A stretch of 64,000 nt of DNA from Brasenia schreberi (GCA_036023115.1 JAYKKT010000059.1:10728501-10792500), one strand, 5' to 3'. Shown: positions 44,575 to 57,835, counted from the first letter of the stretch. Numbers and translations are program-made. The notes: generated by a model not told the origin, from the letters alone.

Positions 44575-47120
44575 CTAAAGATCTTTACTTTGATTATTAG
44601 TGTATTGGCTTAGCCAACCTACATATGCAATATTGGATCTAGTACATGGCATTGTATATATCAAACAACCAATTACTTTACCATATTTAAATTGTGCAAC
44701 ACGATGCCCTTCATTTGGTACTAATTTAGCATTAGGATCAAAAGGAGTAGAAACGGGAGTATAGTCCAAAGCATCAAATTTTTTAACACTTTTATATATA
44801 ATAAGATTGAAAAATTCTAATGCTATCTCCTTCTCTAGTTATTTTAGTACATAGAATAATGACAACTACTCTCATATCTTTCATGTTAAATTTTGTTGAT
44901 ATATTTTTACAACAACATATTTAAATAATTATCAAATATTAGCATATTATTAATATGCAAACAAATCATGACACCTTTTTCATCATAAAATTTACTATAC
45001 CCACATTTATTCGTTTTTTCAGGAACCACTTGATCAAACTTTGATGTCATTACTTAAAGACTTGATTAAACCATATACGGATTTACCAAACTTACAAACT
45101 TTATTTGCTTGCCTTGGTATAACAAATCTTTCGGGTTGTTTCATATACATCTCATCATCTAATTTATCATTTAAAATATTATTTTGATATCGATTTAATA
45201 AATAACAAGTTTATAAATAAAAGCAAATGCTAATAGTACTATAATAGTAGCAATTTTTATTACCAATGCATATTATCAAAGTAAGTCAGTCCCTTCTTTT
45301 TAAGTAAATCTCCTAGAAACTAATATAGCTTTAAATGTATCGATGGTTCCATCAACTTCCATATTTTTTTTGAAAATTCACTTATAACCTATTGCTATAG
45401 ATCTGGAAGGGAGATCTAGTTTCTAATTTTATTTACCATTATTAAGTCCATCTCATCTTGAATAACTTCTTTCCAAAAAACCGCATCATGAGACCTAATA
45501 GCCTCTTCATATATCTCGAGATTGCCTATGATGTTATAGAAAATGGTATATAACTTAGAATAGTCACATAGTCCTTCAAGTGTGAACATTTTAAATTTTA
45601 GTCCAATGGTTTTTTTTTTCTTGGTCTTTTACTTCTTGTAGGCTTGTAGACTTTTGAGACGTCATTATTAGTTTCATGAAGTTTTTTATCATGTCAACTA
45701 TTATGAACATGTCTTTTCCGTCTAAAAATTGAGGTAAATATATGTTCTTAAGAAATAGTATCCCCAAACACGGTTATCGTATTCATAGGATATAATTCAT
45801 TAGATTCAATTACCACAAATCTACATGCCTTATTATTTTCAATATATCTTGAGAAGATACATTTAATTTTTTTTTTCACCCAATTTCTTCATTTTAGGTT
45901 TAGGAACTTTATTATAGCCCTGGAACACCAAATTCTAAAATAGTTTAGGTTAAACTTTCTTTTCTTCTAGAGTTCATATGGGATTACCATGTTTCTTTTA
46001 TTAGGAACTATTTAAAACATAACAATCCTTTAAAATAGCTTCATCCAAATAACCTTTAGAAAGATCGAAAAAGATATCATTGCATATATCATTTCTACTA
46101 ACACCTTGTTTTTTCTTTTATCCACACTATTTTATTGTGGTGAATAGGTAGTTGTTGTTTGGTGTATGATTTCGGTGGACTTCAAATAATTTGGATCATA
46201 ATATTCTCCTTTCTTATCTGATTTTAAGTATTTTATAAAAGTTTCATCTCTAAGTTTTATTTGGATTCGAAGATCTTAAACTTTTCTAAAGCTTTATCTT
46301 TAGAAGACATGAAGTAAATATGATGACAATATATAGTACAATCATCAACAAGTGTGATAAAATACTTCATTCTATGCAAATCATAAACACCGGATTTAAT
46401 CAAATCTAAAACATCATAATTTCTCTCTGGAAAAATGAAGTCTTGTTAACTTAGTAAGCATGCAAGAACAAATAATGGCTTTTTTTATTCATTTTAGAAA
46501 TTAGATTCGATCTAACCATATCATCTAATTTTCTAAACTTTACATGGCAAATTGATAATGTCAAATATCACAAAAATAAAAAATATAAACATAATTAATA
46601 TTCTTATTATTAGTAACATTGAATTTTAACATGTTTCTGTAAAGATATCCTTTTCCTAAAAGCATGTCTCCCTTCAACAATATGAATTTATTCCCATCAA
46701 ATGCACATCTAAACATATACTTAATAAGGGTACAGATACAAAATTCTTTCTTACATCTAGAATATAAAATATATCCATAAGAGTGAGAATCTTTTACAAT
46801 ATAAATTTGAGTTCCATGAATCCCTTTCACTTGACTTCAACCATTGAATCAATGTTGATGTATAAAATGGGTCCGTCTTCTTCCTTGAATGATGAGAAGA
46901 GACATTTGCTTTTTCATACATGTCATGTTGCACTAGAGTCCACCCACCATGCACAACATCTTCAACTAAGTTAATCTCAGAAATTATCGTCAAAAAGTGT
47001 TCCTTTGAATTGGAAATATTTAACTTATTAAAATATCAACATTCACTCTTATAATGTTTGGGTTTCCCACAAAGGTAGAAATTTCTTTTCTTTTTCATAT
47101 TCTTGGTGTCCCTATCGTTG
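44575..47120 (-). pseudogene. pol relics of the second copia element
   Basis: 44769-44575 reads YTPVSTPFDPNAKLVPNEG and VIGCLIYTMPCTRSNIAYVG, the RT/RNase H junction of copia. 46993-46561 covers the protease-to-GAG-pre-integrase area (ILYSRCKKEF and nearby WTLVQHDMYEKANVSS). Pieces between are heavily mutated. Confidence 0.7.
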
Positions 47121-47431
47121 TGGTAATAAGAATTGCTAAAATCCTAATTTATATTCTTTGAGGGTTTTCTAAGCTTGCCTTCCTTTATTATAGACATTTT
47201 CTTTAAAAATTGCTTCCTTGAAATCTTTTTGCTTCTTGTGTTTAAGAGTAATTTTGAAATCTTTACAAGAAAGAGGAAGTTTGTTTATCATCAAGAAGAC
47301 AATGATGGCATCATTGATGTTCATCTTGTATTGGTTAGAATTATTTAAGACCAGTCAAGTTCATAGAATTGATCTACGATAGATTACCATCAACTATTTT
47401 ATAATTATTAAATCTAGTTACAAGAAACTTC

Positions 47432-47653
47432 TTACTTGTTGCATCGTTGGCCATGTACCTTATGTTTTGGTACTATCAAGACATAGATGACCTTTAGAAT
47501 GGTGAGGAGGAAGTGTATTTTCCTTTGCCACCTTAAGAAATTACCTCCATCAAATCGGTCAAGTTTGAAAAAATAAGATATCATCTTCCACAAAGATGTT
47601 ATTTTTCTAAAGAGCATGCATAAAAGCCTAAAGCATGTTGAAGTTGGGGGCAT
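47432..47653 (-). pseudogene. gag start relic of the second copia element
   Basis: FFKLDRFDGGNFLRWQRKIH and FLLT resemble the start of copia gag (KFDRFDGxNFxRWQ). It lies directly inside the right LTR, as expected. Confidence 0.7.
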
Positions 47654-48370
47654 TTGGAGAACGACTTCTTATTGGAGACAATGACTTTTGTTCAAGAAAT
47701 CAACGTATCTACTTGTAAATGTTGAGAACTTGGAGATTGCGAAAAATTGATTTTTTCTCTAATGTATTGGTAAATTGAATTTATTGCTTAGAATTGGCGT
47801 TTTCAGAATCTCACACAAAATTGACATTTTCTTCCATATATGGAGAAGTACAATTGGCATTTGTTTCAAAACATCGTGAAATGGTGTTTGCTTCAAAATG
47901 ACTGTAAACCAAAATCTTTATTTGCAAAGACCCAAGTACTCGTGCAACAAAAGGAATAGTACATGACTCTCTTCAAGGCAAGCTACAACACTATTGTTTA
48001 CTGGATTCAAACTCTCCAAAATGCAAATGACTCCAACAATCACACCCTCCACTCACCTTGCAAAAGAATAGTAAGTCTTTGACAATATAATAAAGAAACT
48101 ATCAATACACACATTTTTACAATTTTTTAGATGGCATCATGAAAAGCCATAATGTTTTGTAACTTATTCATTCAAGAGAAACTTAAGTGTCCTTTATCAA
48201 CCTGTTACTTTGCCAACTTAGGCACATCCTTGAGAGCATTACCTAGAAACTTTAATAGCTCTCTTTCAAACATGAAGAGTCATGCTCTAGGTGCCTTTCT
48301 TAAGTATTTCAACATTCATTAGAAAATGCTTTCACAAAGTCTACCATTCTCTCCCAAAAACATATGGAGG
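47637..48370 (-). repeat. 5' LTR-like repeat of the second copia element
   Basis: Pairs with 42631-43560. No clean target duplication could be identified. Confidence 0.6.
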
Positions 48371-48379
48371 TATCATCGA

Positions 48380-49190
48380 AGCAAACTCTCTCTAGCATGA
48401 CAGGTATGGAAACTACGACAAATTTGGGCTCCTACACATGAAAACGAAAGGAGGAATAAATTTCATTATTTGGTCTAGAGAGTTAGGGGGAAATTAGCGG
48501 GATGGAAGATATGACACCCATCGATGGCGGGACGCGTTATGCTTGCACAATTAGTTATAGCAACTACGACAGAGCCGGTTCCTGTTTTGAGCCCTAAACC
48601 ATTAAGAACTGAAAGAATTTTAACAAATTTAAAACTTAGAAGAAAAAAATTAAAAAACCAGTTTCAGCTCATGAAAAGGTAGAACAGGAATTGGATTAGG
48701 TGGTCTTTGGTTTTGGTTCCTGGTTCGGTTCAGTTCCGGGTGGAACCACGGAGCCGGTTCTAAACCGGCCATATCAATCAGAGATGTTGGTAATTTGGTG
48801 TGACGGTACTATCTGCAAAAAAGAAAAGTGTGAGAGCTTTGGTCATGGGAGAAAAAACGTGAGGTGGACGCAGAGAAGGTGAGTGTGTTTGACTGCGCGT
48901 ACGCCTAGGCATTGACCAGCTCCACTCACTCTCACTCTGAAAAAGATAAGAGATTGACTGCACCCACTTGGGCTTCCTGTCAGACCACACCCATCACGCC
49001 CACCTGCTCTCTCTCTCTCTACACCACACAGACGACCGTGTTTGGGTTAGCCTGCTTTTGACACGATACACACATGAGCCGAAACATGAATAGCTGAGAA
49101 GCACCAAAACAATCGGACTGTGTTCGAGCTAGCCTGTTTCCAAGGCAACCACATGATATGAACACGACATGGAACAGAACTAGTGCTCGC
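48380..49190. other. Intergenic, no gene
   Basis: 48570-48780 is rich in GGTTC/ACCGG motifs like those at 20240-20465. Short frames at 48700-48990 have no recognisable content. Confidence 0.4.
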
Positions 49191-49193
49191 CTT

Positions 49194-49355
49194 CAGTGAT
49201 GGAACTAGAAATTCTTTTAGGATGAGGCGAATAGCCCCTCGAATGGTTTAGAGTGGAGCAAACTATATATTATAACCTGTTGAACTCACTGCCTGCTATA
49301 GACTGATTCTCAAACTTTGGGGGTGAGGCAGATGCCCCAATGTAGACCGCCACTG
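49194..49355. mobile_element. MITE-like sequence
   Basis: Starts CAGTGATGGAACTAG and ends GTAGACCGCCACTG, imperfect inverted ends of the CAGTGGCGGA type common in plants. The target duplication is unclear. Confidence 0.45.
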
Positions 49356-49607
49356 ACCCCTCCCTTGAGTTAGGACCTCAGAAGTTGGATGGGCTCCATG
49401 AGGGAACTGACTAAATTAATTTTTGGTCCAGATTCGTCTTTTGAAAACCCGATTCCTTTTCTGATCGCTTATAACCAATATTTTGAAAGATGACAAATAC
49501 ACCCTTTTGTTTTCTTTGTGGTTGAGTCGGGTTAACCTTTTGTTTGCACTGCGTCTGATCCTGCCTATTCATTAGAAGCAATACGCATCAGCATCAAGAA
49601 TAGTAAT

Positions 49608-49608
<1 letters not shown>

Positions 49609-49687
<79 letters not shown>
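49609..49687. repeat. (CA)n(TA)n(GA)n compound microsatellite
   Basis: Three dinucleotide runs follow one another directly. Confidence 0.95.
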
Positions 49688-49690
<3 letters not shown>

Positions 49691-49918
49691 TATAGTCATG
49701 ATCCAATACATTGATTAATTTTTTTGAGACATAACCATTGTTAGATCACAACAATCAACGGTGAAGATTTGAAATGACAAAGTAAAGTATATCATTAAGC
49801 ATTAAATGAGAGTACGGAAAGTATAATTGTATACTTATCTTTTGATATTTAAATCTCCACTGTTGATGGTGGCGATTAAATGGTAAAAATGTTTGAAGAG
49901 GATTGAGCACAAACTAGG

Positions 49919-49919
<1 letters not shown>

Positions 49920-49978
<59 letters not shown>
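49920..49978. repeat. (CT)n(AT)n compound microsatellite
   Basis: CT run of about 17 bp passing into AT. Flanks on both sides (49700-49910, 49990-50240) share similar phrases, for example CATTCTCAAGAATCT and TCTCAACCATTGAT. Confidence 0.95.
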
Positions 49979-49980
<2 letters not shown>

Positions 49981-50249
49981 AGAGTACCATTCATGTGCAC
50001 ATCAATCCATACTTAAACATACTCAAGAATCTCAGTTGTTTGATCCATGATTGAAATTCAAATCTCAAAAGAGAAAAGTATGTTGTTATTTTGTAACTGT
50101 ACGAATTGCCTTTTGACTTAAAGCTCTCAACCATTGATCCTCAAGATCGGACGGTTGAGATCATTGAGAATGTTTGAGTATATATCCATATTTGCATGTA
50201 CTAATTTCTTTATATATAGAGAGAGTGCATAGTCTATGGGTACATCAAT

Positions 50250-51000
50250 ACATGCTTAAACATTCTCAAGAATCTATGTATGTTTTATGGGCATTGATAA
50301 TTTTCTCGCTTTTTGTCTTAAAAGATCTAAATGGTTAAGATCTTTAAGAATATTAGAGCGATGAGTGCATGGACAAATCTCTTTATATATTATTTGTTTT
50401 TAGATTGGGCCAAGGTATTGCAACAAAAGTGTAGCTTTACCATTCTTTGTTCTCAAAGCATTTTAAAGAACCGGTATGTAGGTATAGCATTTTAACGAAA
50501 CAAAGGGTAGAAAAATGATCAACACTTTATTTACACATTTGCCACACTATAGAGCATGGCAAACTTTTTCATGCTGTACTATGAATCTTAAAAGCAAGAG
50601 AAAATTGCCCATCTCCCTCTATAGCGTCTCAAACCTTTTCATGCTCGATTGTGTTGGAACAAAGAGCGTCACAATTTTTTCATGTGAGACAAAGCACTCA
50701 AACTTTTCCATGGTCCACAGCATGGCAACAATGATGAAATTCCCTCACTATTGAGAGTGAAAAATCGTGCTTAATTAACACCGCTTTCACTTTTTTTATG
50801 CATGATTTTATCTCGCTTAGAAAATATAAAAATCATGATCATGACACTTTTTAGCATGGCAAACAGTCAAAAAGAGCATGGATAATAACCGCCTTTTGTT
50901 GTAGTGATGGGTGCGAAAATTACGAAGAGTTGTAGCTTTAATAGTGTCAATAATGTAGTTATTAATTGAAACCAAAACCAAGCCTTTTTCCATATCAAGT
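50250..51000. other. Intergenic, no gene
   Basis: The plus frame at 50515-50754 is open for 79 codons but repeats the phrase 'AGCATGGCAAAC/TTTTTCATG'. It looks like repeat DNA, not a protein. Confidence 0.4.
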
Positions 51001-51011
51001 ACATCCCACCA

Positions 51012-52294
51012 GTGGTGGACCCAAGATTTTTTTCGGTGTGAGGCTCACTTGTATGAGTTCTAATGACTTATTTACTTATTAATATTATTATTTTGAAATT
51101 ATTACTTAAAAGTTCTTCACGTATTTGATTAATTGATTTTATAACATAATAGTGTTATTTAAAAACGTATGATACTTTTTATACTTTTAAAGTTTGATCA
51201 TAATATCAATAGCTTAATAGTTAACATCAACATTAAATGAAATAATAATAACTTTAACATCAAGTATAAAAGTAATGTAGCTTTAACAATACACACAAAC
51301 CTAAAATGTTATATTATTTAATAAAAAAACTTGTTTAATTGCATTTCAATTTAATAACATTTAGCAGCTTTAACAATTTTCAAATTAATAACTATTGCTA
51401 GCCTTAAGAAATATCAAAGTAATGGAGCTAACAATGCAAATAAACCTTTAATGAGAAATTCATATCTTCCTTCTCATTCATGTGCATTTTTCTTAAAGGG
51501 AAAAAAAATTAAAAAGGTAACATTTAAGAAGTAGGATGTTACAAATTAAAATGAGAAGGTTCAAGGTAGCCATTCAAAATGGTCCAAACATAGCCACATT
51601 GTTGCTGGATATATTTTCTTTGCAAGAACTTAATTTTGTTTAGGTTTTTCTATTTGTTTCCTTAGAAATGCTATCGTTAGTATGTGATTAATTGGGACTA
51701 AGTCCTGCCTTTCCTAGCAAAGCATGATAGACATCTAAAAGGAAAGGTCAAGATGACAAGATCCTCAACAAAAGCATGAATATGATCTAACAAATAGAAA
51801 AAATAAGAATTTTACAATAGCACACAAATCACAATGTTTTACACCTTGATTCTTACATGTTAGTTAATCGGCAATGGGATTCAAATTACCAAACAAAGTT
51901 AACAAACTAGAGAGAGAAATAGAGACTATTAACCACCGAAAGAAAATAATAGTGGCAGTCTTGGCGGAGCATTGCTCACGCAGCATGTTGTCAGCCCGTC
52001 GTGCAAATTGCAGCTGGAGGTTAGAAGGCGGTGAGATGTTGCCTTGCATAAATCTAACCTTTTTGAGGTTTGAATTTTGGATATCTTTTTTGGATTATAA
52101 AGACTCATATCTGATAAAGTTTTTAAAATTTACACTTCAATGGTTAAATTTACTTATTTTCATGCCGTCACTTTTTCTTTTTCTAAATTTCAAGTGAGGC
52201 GAGCCTTACCTTTTTTTCGAAATTACGGTGCACCTTCATAATTTTTCAAAATTTTAGGTGAGGCACACACCTCACTTAGCTAAGTCCGCCCCAG
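51012..52294. mobile_element. Non-coding transposable element with 10-bp target duplication
   Basis: Flanked by CATCCCACCA at 51002-51011 and 52295-52304. The ends are weak inverted repeats: GTGGTGGACCCAAG at the left and CTGGGGCGGACTTAG as reverse complement of the right, each followed by a GTGAGGC-like motif. There is no transposase frame. A 9-10-bp duplication suggests a Mutator-type non-autonomous element. It contains the dispersed repeat also found at 31565-31955. Confidence 0.6.
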
Positions 52295-52665
52295 CATCCC
52301 ACCAAATAGATTTCCAGTTATCTTGAAACATCTTGGGTATAATGGTGTTTAAAAGAGTAAGATAATTATTTTATGGATTTCATCAACATTAGGTTCTTTC
52401 TAGACCTCTTTGCCTGTATCCGATATTTTTTTCCATCTTTGCATGAGAGTTCAAAAGATATTAGAAGCAATAAGAAAAAAGGTATACATAAATAGAGAGA
52501 GCATCTAATCTTTTTAAAAATATCAATCTTTTAACATTTAAAGAGATCATTAAGTCTAAAAGCAAATAGTACCAGTTCATTTATTACACCAGTAAAAAGT
52601 ACAAAACTGTTTTTATTGCTTTAGAAATTTGAGAATATTTAAGCATGCATGTAAACATGAACTAA

Positions 52666-52667
<2 letters not shown>

Positions 52668-52721
<54 letters not shown>
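52668..52721. repeat. (CT)n(AT)n microsatellite
   Basis: Compound dinucleotide tract in a non-coding stretch (52300-53190) with no gene. Confidence 0.95.
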
Positions 52722-52724
<3 letters not shown>

Positions 52725-53190
52725 AACATATCTTGCCTAACATTGACATATTCACTCATACTCATCCATTGGTTTCAATAATATAGTAGTAATTTAAAAG
52801 TAATGTTATTACAATCTAAAAAAAGTAATGATAAGACATGAGTGTGAAGATCCAATCAATATATATATCAAATCCTGTCCACCACTACCGTCATTCACTC
52901 ATGCATGTTTTTTTAAAGCATCAAGGTAATTTTCGAAAGCAATAAGAGCATTTCAAAAGTTAGGACGCATGTTATCAAAAAGCAACCATGAACAAAAGTG
53001 AGTACTGTCATTAATGAGCAAGATCCCATCAATATATAGAGGGGAGGGTTGGGGGTTGGTTTTACTGTACACAAACATAAACATGTGAGTTGAAATTGCT
53101 TCCTACACAAATTACACGTTCGTAAAACGTCCATCTTTTCATTGCATTACTATTTGAATTTGGGAGGAAGAAAGAATTTCCGCCTATGTT

Positions 53191-56100
53191 TCACCTGGGC
53201 CCTGAGAGCTCTATTGCTTGAGTGTCAAGAGAAGAACCATCATCATCATCACTATCACCATCACGGCCATTGTCAGCCATCACTATCATTCTTGCATCAT
53301 CAGCATTGAAGCTTGGGCTGCTAACCCTCTTGTTTTTCCCTCTCGCATCCGATTCTTTGCTGTTACTGTCGTTGGTATCATGTGAGGCTTTCCATTTGTG
53401 TGCAAGCCCATCTCCAGCCAACATCTTCACAACTTCTGACATCTTTGGCCGATTGATGGGCAAGTATTGAGTGCAAAGGAGAGCCACCTGAATCATCTCA
53501 CTAGATTCAATCCTATCATAATTGCCTCCCAGATCCTTGTCGACTATCACATCAAGATTCTTATCTTGGTGCATCCTTTTAATCTGCACCCACATATATA
53601 AACTAAACTGTCTATTATTTTACACCAGTCACAATACTTCATAAAACTTGAAGAGAAACTCAAGTTTGACAAGTTATTTCTTCATTGACAAAATAATTCA
53701 TTATTTTATTAGAAATGTAACAAAACTATGAAAAATAGAATAAGTAGCTAGCATATCTTACAACACTGTATCCACACCCTAGCTATGCTCTAACGCTGTT
53801 TGACAGGATATTGACTTAGCATTGCTCAAAGATTCGTACTTGAAGTTGGCTTTGGTCTTTTGTCCAGCTGTGTATCCCTCCAAGTACATGACAAAGGTGA
53901 AAGGGGTAGAAGAGTTTCCGATGCATCCTTTTAAACTTATTAGGTAAAACGAAAAGCAATTTGTTGAACGCATCCAATATAGTAGGCTTATGTCCACACA
54001 TTATTATGCATATATAATATGTGTGAGTATGTCTTCATGTATGTATGCAAAATGACAAGATGAATATGGCCAGCGAAGACTACCAATAAATGACAAAAAT
54101 CCTTACAGGAAAAGCAGAGTACCTTTGTTTTGTAATGATAAAGAGTAAGGATGTAAAGGTGTTCTTGTCATTTATTGGAGACATATTCTTCAATAAATTG
54201 AAAGTTTTAATGGATGTTTTTATTTATTAATGACTGAACATAAAGGAAGACACTGCTGTATGCATACCCAGTCCAGCATTGTTCCTTTCTGATTTTCTGA
54301 TTTGTTACCGAAATCAAGAGCCGTTTGGCCGGTGATGAGCTCCAAGAGGAGAATTCCAAATCCATAAACATCAGTTTTCTCTGAAGATTGCCCAGTAGAC
54401 AGATACTCAGGTGCAATATGACCCACCGTCCCCCTCACAGCAGTTGTTACGTGTGAATCTCTGTGGTCGATGAGCTTTGCGAGACCGAAATCACCAACTA
54501 CTGCTTCACAGTAATCGTCGAGAAGGATGTTTGCTGCCTTTACATCCCGGTGAATGATCTTCGGGTCACATTGCTCATGCAGATACACCAGTCCTCTAGC
54601 TGCACCTAGTGCAATGCTCTTCCTTGTATTCCAATCAATGGTGGGCTTTGCTGCCATAACAAACAACACCATATACTCCAGACTATCAATTAAGTGTTTC
54701 CTTTTAAGTTTTTGGACTAGCCAAGCGCAAAAAGCTAGTCCAGCATAGTGTTGAAGTCACAGTGATTCTGTTTATGTTGTCTTGGGCAGTAAACCTGTAG
54801 GGATCTCAACATAAGAGTTCAAATGTGTGTTTGTGTTTGTGTGTCTATGTGTGTGTGTGAGAGAGAGAGAGGTGTTACCTCTAAGCCTGGAAGAAACACT
54901 GCCATTGGACATGAAAGGATAAACAAGGATCCTCTCAGAGGATGTGATGCAGAAACCAAGCAGCCTCAAAAGATTTCTGTGAACAGCCAAACTGATCATT
55001 TCAATCTCGGTCTGGAACTGAGTCTCACCACTATTACCACAATCCTTCCGCCTCTTAACGGCTACGATTGTCCCATCTTGCAAATAACCCTTATAGACAT
55101 TCCCGAAGCCTCCTTTTCCCAAAATCCTCTTGCTGTTGAAGTTGTCAGTTGCTGTTTGGAGTTCCCTGAAGCTGAACCTCTTGAGGTTTCCCAAGCACAG
55201 CATTTCTTCATCAGAATATTGATCTATATTTATAAAATAACCGTAATATAAGGCATGATACGCCATCAATGGCTTTTGAAGAATAACAGGACAATAGATA
55301 ACAAGAAAAGAACCATAGTTATCTCGGATGATTTGCATGCTTTGCTTCTTTTTCCACCACATGAACAGAGCCAGAACAAGAACGATGGCTGAGGTGCAGC
55401 CAAGAGCAGAACCAACTGCTACAGCTACCTTGTGGCCCCTTAATTTTCCTAAATCAGAAGATGAATACCAAAGTAAACGTGTATATCCAAAGGAAAGATA
55501 GTTCAATACAAGCCCTTCTGTATGAAACTAAATTTGTCAAAAATAACCGGCCAGGAAAGCCGCATGAACAAAGAAGCTGTTAAACAGGAATTAGCTGTAT
55601 ACCCTGTGATGCATTTGGAGGGGATGAAAGAGAGGATGACAGGGTCGACGGTGAACAATCTTGAGTCGAACGGCTTCCACATGTTAGAAGATTCCCTTGA
55701 ATACTAACCATCAAGAAATAAAAACAATGTAACAAAAACCAACAATCTGCGAAGGAATTGATGAGGAATTCCATGTTAATAATTTTACTTGAATGTTCTT
55801 GCCGGAACTGTAGGCATCGGGCCACTCAGATTGTTGTAAGACAAGTCCCTGAAACATCAAGCCGTTAAATATTCATTGGTATGGAAACTAGTTAGGCATT
55901 TAGTTCAAGTCGTCAGTAAACAATTCATGAGGGATAGCAGACTCACAGGAAAATAAGTTGTGGGGTTTTAGCAAGAGAAAGGGGAAAGGCTCCAGTAAGA
56001 GTGTTATTGTTTAACCTCCTGGATTCAATCAAAGAGAAACATTAAGGGAAAGAACATAAACACCTGTGAGACAATAAATGTGAGTGAAAACCCAAAAAGG

Positions 56101-56360
56101 AAAGGTAAAAGCTCACAGATATTGAAGGCTGATCAGCTGGCCAAGGCTATCAGGGATCGGTCCACTAAGTTTGTTGTTTGAAAGGTCAAGCGTCTTCAAT
56201 TTTGGAAGTTTCCCCAGCTCTGCTGGTATATGCCCAGTGACATTATTGCCCTGAAGCAGCCTGTACAGTCGACACCAAAAATTCCAGTTATAAATGAGTT
56301 GTATGACAACCCAACAATCAACATTGAACAATAAGTCACTGGGCATTATCAGGAACCAAA

Positions 56361-56447
<87 letters not shown>

Positions 56448-56988
56448 GAAGTTGTTACACTTGTTGCAGATTGGTGAGATTTCCTATTGCTGCAGATAGT
56501 GGTCCTGCTAGACTCTGGCTCGGCGCCTCTCTAGGATATCAAAACAGGAGGAATCATCATTCTCAACAAAGGGAAGAAGGCAACAGTCATCTCAACGATT
56601 TCTTTTGAGCACAAGAGTAATCTGAAATCAGTACAGAAGGAAGAGGAAAAACTTACAACACAGTGACCTGATTTTGAGGGGAGCAGGTGATGAAAGCCCA
56701 ACTACATGGATCAACAGATGTATCATCCCAATTACTCAAAACGTTATGTGGGTCAATGAGTGAACTCTTGATGCTTGTCAATGCTAGCACTAAATCACAT
56801 GACATTAAAAACAAACTCAAAATTAGAACACACCAACTTCAGATTTTCCTCACAGGAGAGAGAGAGAGAGCCAAACCTTCAGAGTTGAGGGGTTGAGAGG
56901 AAAGAGATGGAGTTGTAGAGGAGAAGAGAAAGATGATAAGGAGGGAGACGAAGTTGAACAACATAGGAGTTGCAGAGGCACAAGTCAT
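53191..56988 (-). CDS. NIK: NIK-type LRR receptor-like kinase, 11 exons, 649 aa
   Basis: Exons (minus strand): 56988-56877, 56789-56657, 56530-56459, 56260-56117, 56018-55947, 55848-55789, 55703-55603, 55448-55314, 55223-54879, 54650-54268, 53583-53191. They total 1950 bp, an exact open frame, with GT-AG introns and 72-bp LRR exon units. An ATG at 56964 is an alternative start. Order: signal peptide ([20 protein letters not shown]), LRR N-cap ([15 protein letters not shown]), five LRRs ([18 protein letters not shown]), SGP-rich stalk, TM ([20 protein letters not shown]) and kinase. The kinase has [33 protein letters not shown], the activation loop [20 protein letters not shown] and the C-terminal ELSGPR. 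NSP-interacting kinases are plasma-membrane SERK relatives that act in antiviral translational control, with the paired activation-loop threonines as the key site, kept here. An acidic tail ([12 protein letters not shown]) is less usual. The weakest call is the exon 8 donor (G|GTTCTT). Confidence 0.93.
56364..56446. repeat. (GA)n tract inside NIK intron 3
   Basis: About 82 bp. On the transcribed sense strand it is (CT)n beginning about 12 nt after the exon 3 donor. Confidence 0.95.
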
Positions 56989-57070
56989 GAAAAGTAGACG
57001 AAGTGGAGAGATCAAATTCGCTACAAGAAAAAGTATGGATGGAATATTGGCAATGCTTATATTGAAACTT

Positions 57071-57093
57071 CTCACACACACACACACACACAC
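57071..57093. repeat. (CA)n tract upstream of NIK
   Basis: Lies in the presumed 5' leader or promoter of the kinase gene. Open frames through it (CVCVCV) are artefacts. Confidence 0.85.
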
Positions 57094-57229
57094 AGAGAAG
57101 AGAGTTCCTTCTGTTCCCCGCACTGTATGTGTATGTGACGCTGGCTCAGCTTTTCCTTTTTCTCGCATATTCTCTAACGGCAGACGTACATACACGCATA
57201 TATACATGCACGAACATTGATTTACAAAA

Positions 57230-57825
57230 GAGCGTAATGGTCATTGGGAATGCATGATGGAAACAGAAAGCCTCTTCAATGGTAACCAAAACCTCAGCCT
57301 TAATCACGAATCATCCGACCGATTCCAGCGTCAGTTCCTGCACAAAATTTGAGGGGAAGAGTGTGTAAGGGATGATTCTTCTCCTCTCTCTCTCTCTACA
57401 CACCAAAAGAAAAGCAGTGACATGCTTTGCGACAACCTTTTAGGAGTAAGAAAACAACCTTGATAGCTTTTCTTTCTTTTTATTTGAGGAAATAAAAGAG
57501 GAGTGATTCTATGTACTCGAGTGCAACGCTCTCTAGTGAGAAACAATGTATTGATTTAATCTTCAACAAGGATTCCAGTGCTAGAGACCACTTTAGAAAC
57601 CAATGGAGCCTTTTGATAGAGACTTGTCAAGCCTCTTTGACCAATTCAGGCAAGCCCAAAGAACCTAATTTATGGCTCCTGATGCAGCAGCAGTACGATA
57701 CCCTGGCTTCTGCAACTCAATATGCTGGGCCAAGTACAAAACCCAGCATCTGTGTATCTGCACAATTTCTAACTTGAAGCATTAGACGAGCAACAGAGCC
57801 ACGTTACTAAACCAAAACCAAGTTC
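57230..57825. other. Intergenic, presumed NIK promoter side
   Basis: An 88-codon plus frame at 57511-57777 is open but shows no recognisable family. I did not call it a gene. Confidence 0.35.
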
Positions 57826-57835
57826 ACAGCTCTGA

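Larger units (their letters stand above)
42631..48370 (-). mobile_element. Second Ty1-copia element, old and degraded
   Basis: The two ends are long direct repeats starting TGTTG(G/A)AGTTGGGGGC (42631 and 47637), diverged by roughly a quarter by eye. The minus-strand coding relics are in copia order. No intact frame remains and the outer right edge is approximate. Confidence 0.75.

Noticed and set aside
50515..50754. 79-codon plus frame
   Set aside because: Composed of internally repeated phrases, consistent with repeat DNA and not a protein gene.
54823..55251. 142-codon plus frame opposite the NIK kinase
   Set aside because: Antisense shadow of conserved kinase exons with a TG-repeat start.
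56839..57207. Longer NIK N-terminus through a CA repeat
   Set aside because: Would place a poly Cys-Val stretch before the signal peptide; ATG at 56988 or 56964 gives a normal signal sequence.
57511..57777. 88-codon plus frame upstream of NIK
   Set aside because: No recognisable domain, no conserved context, and it lies in the presumed promoter region.
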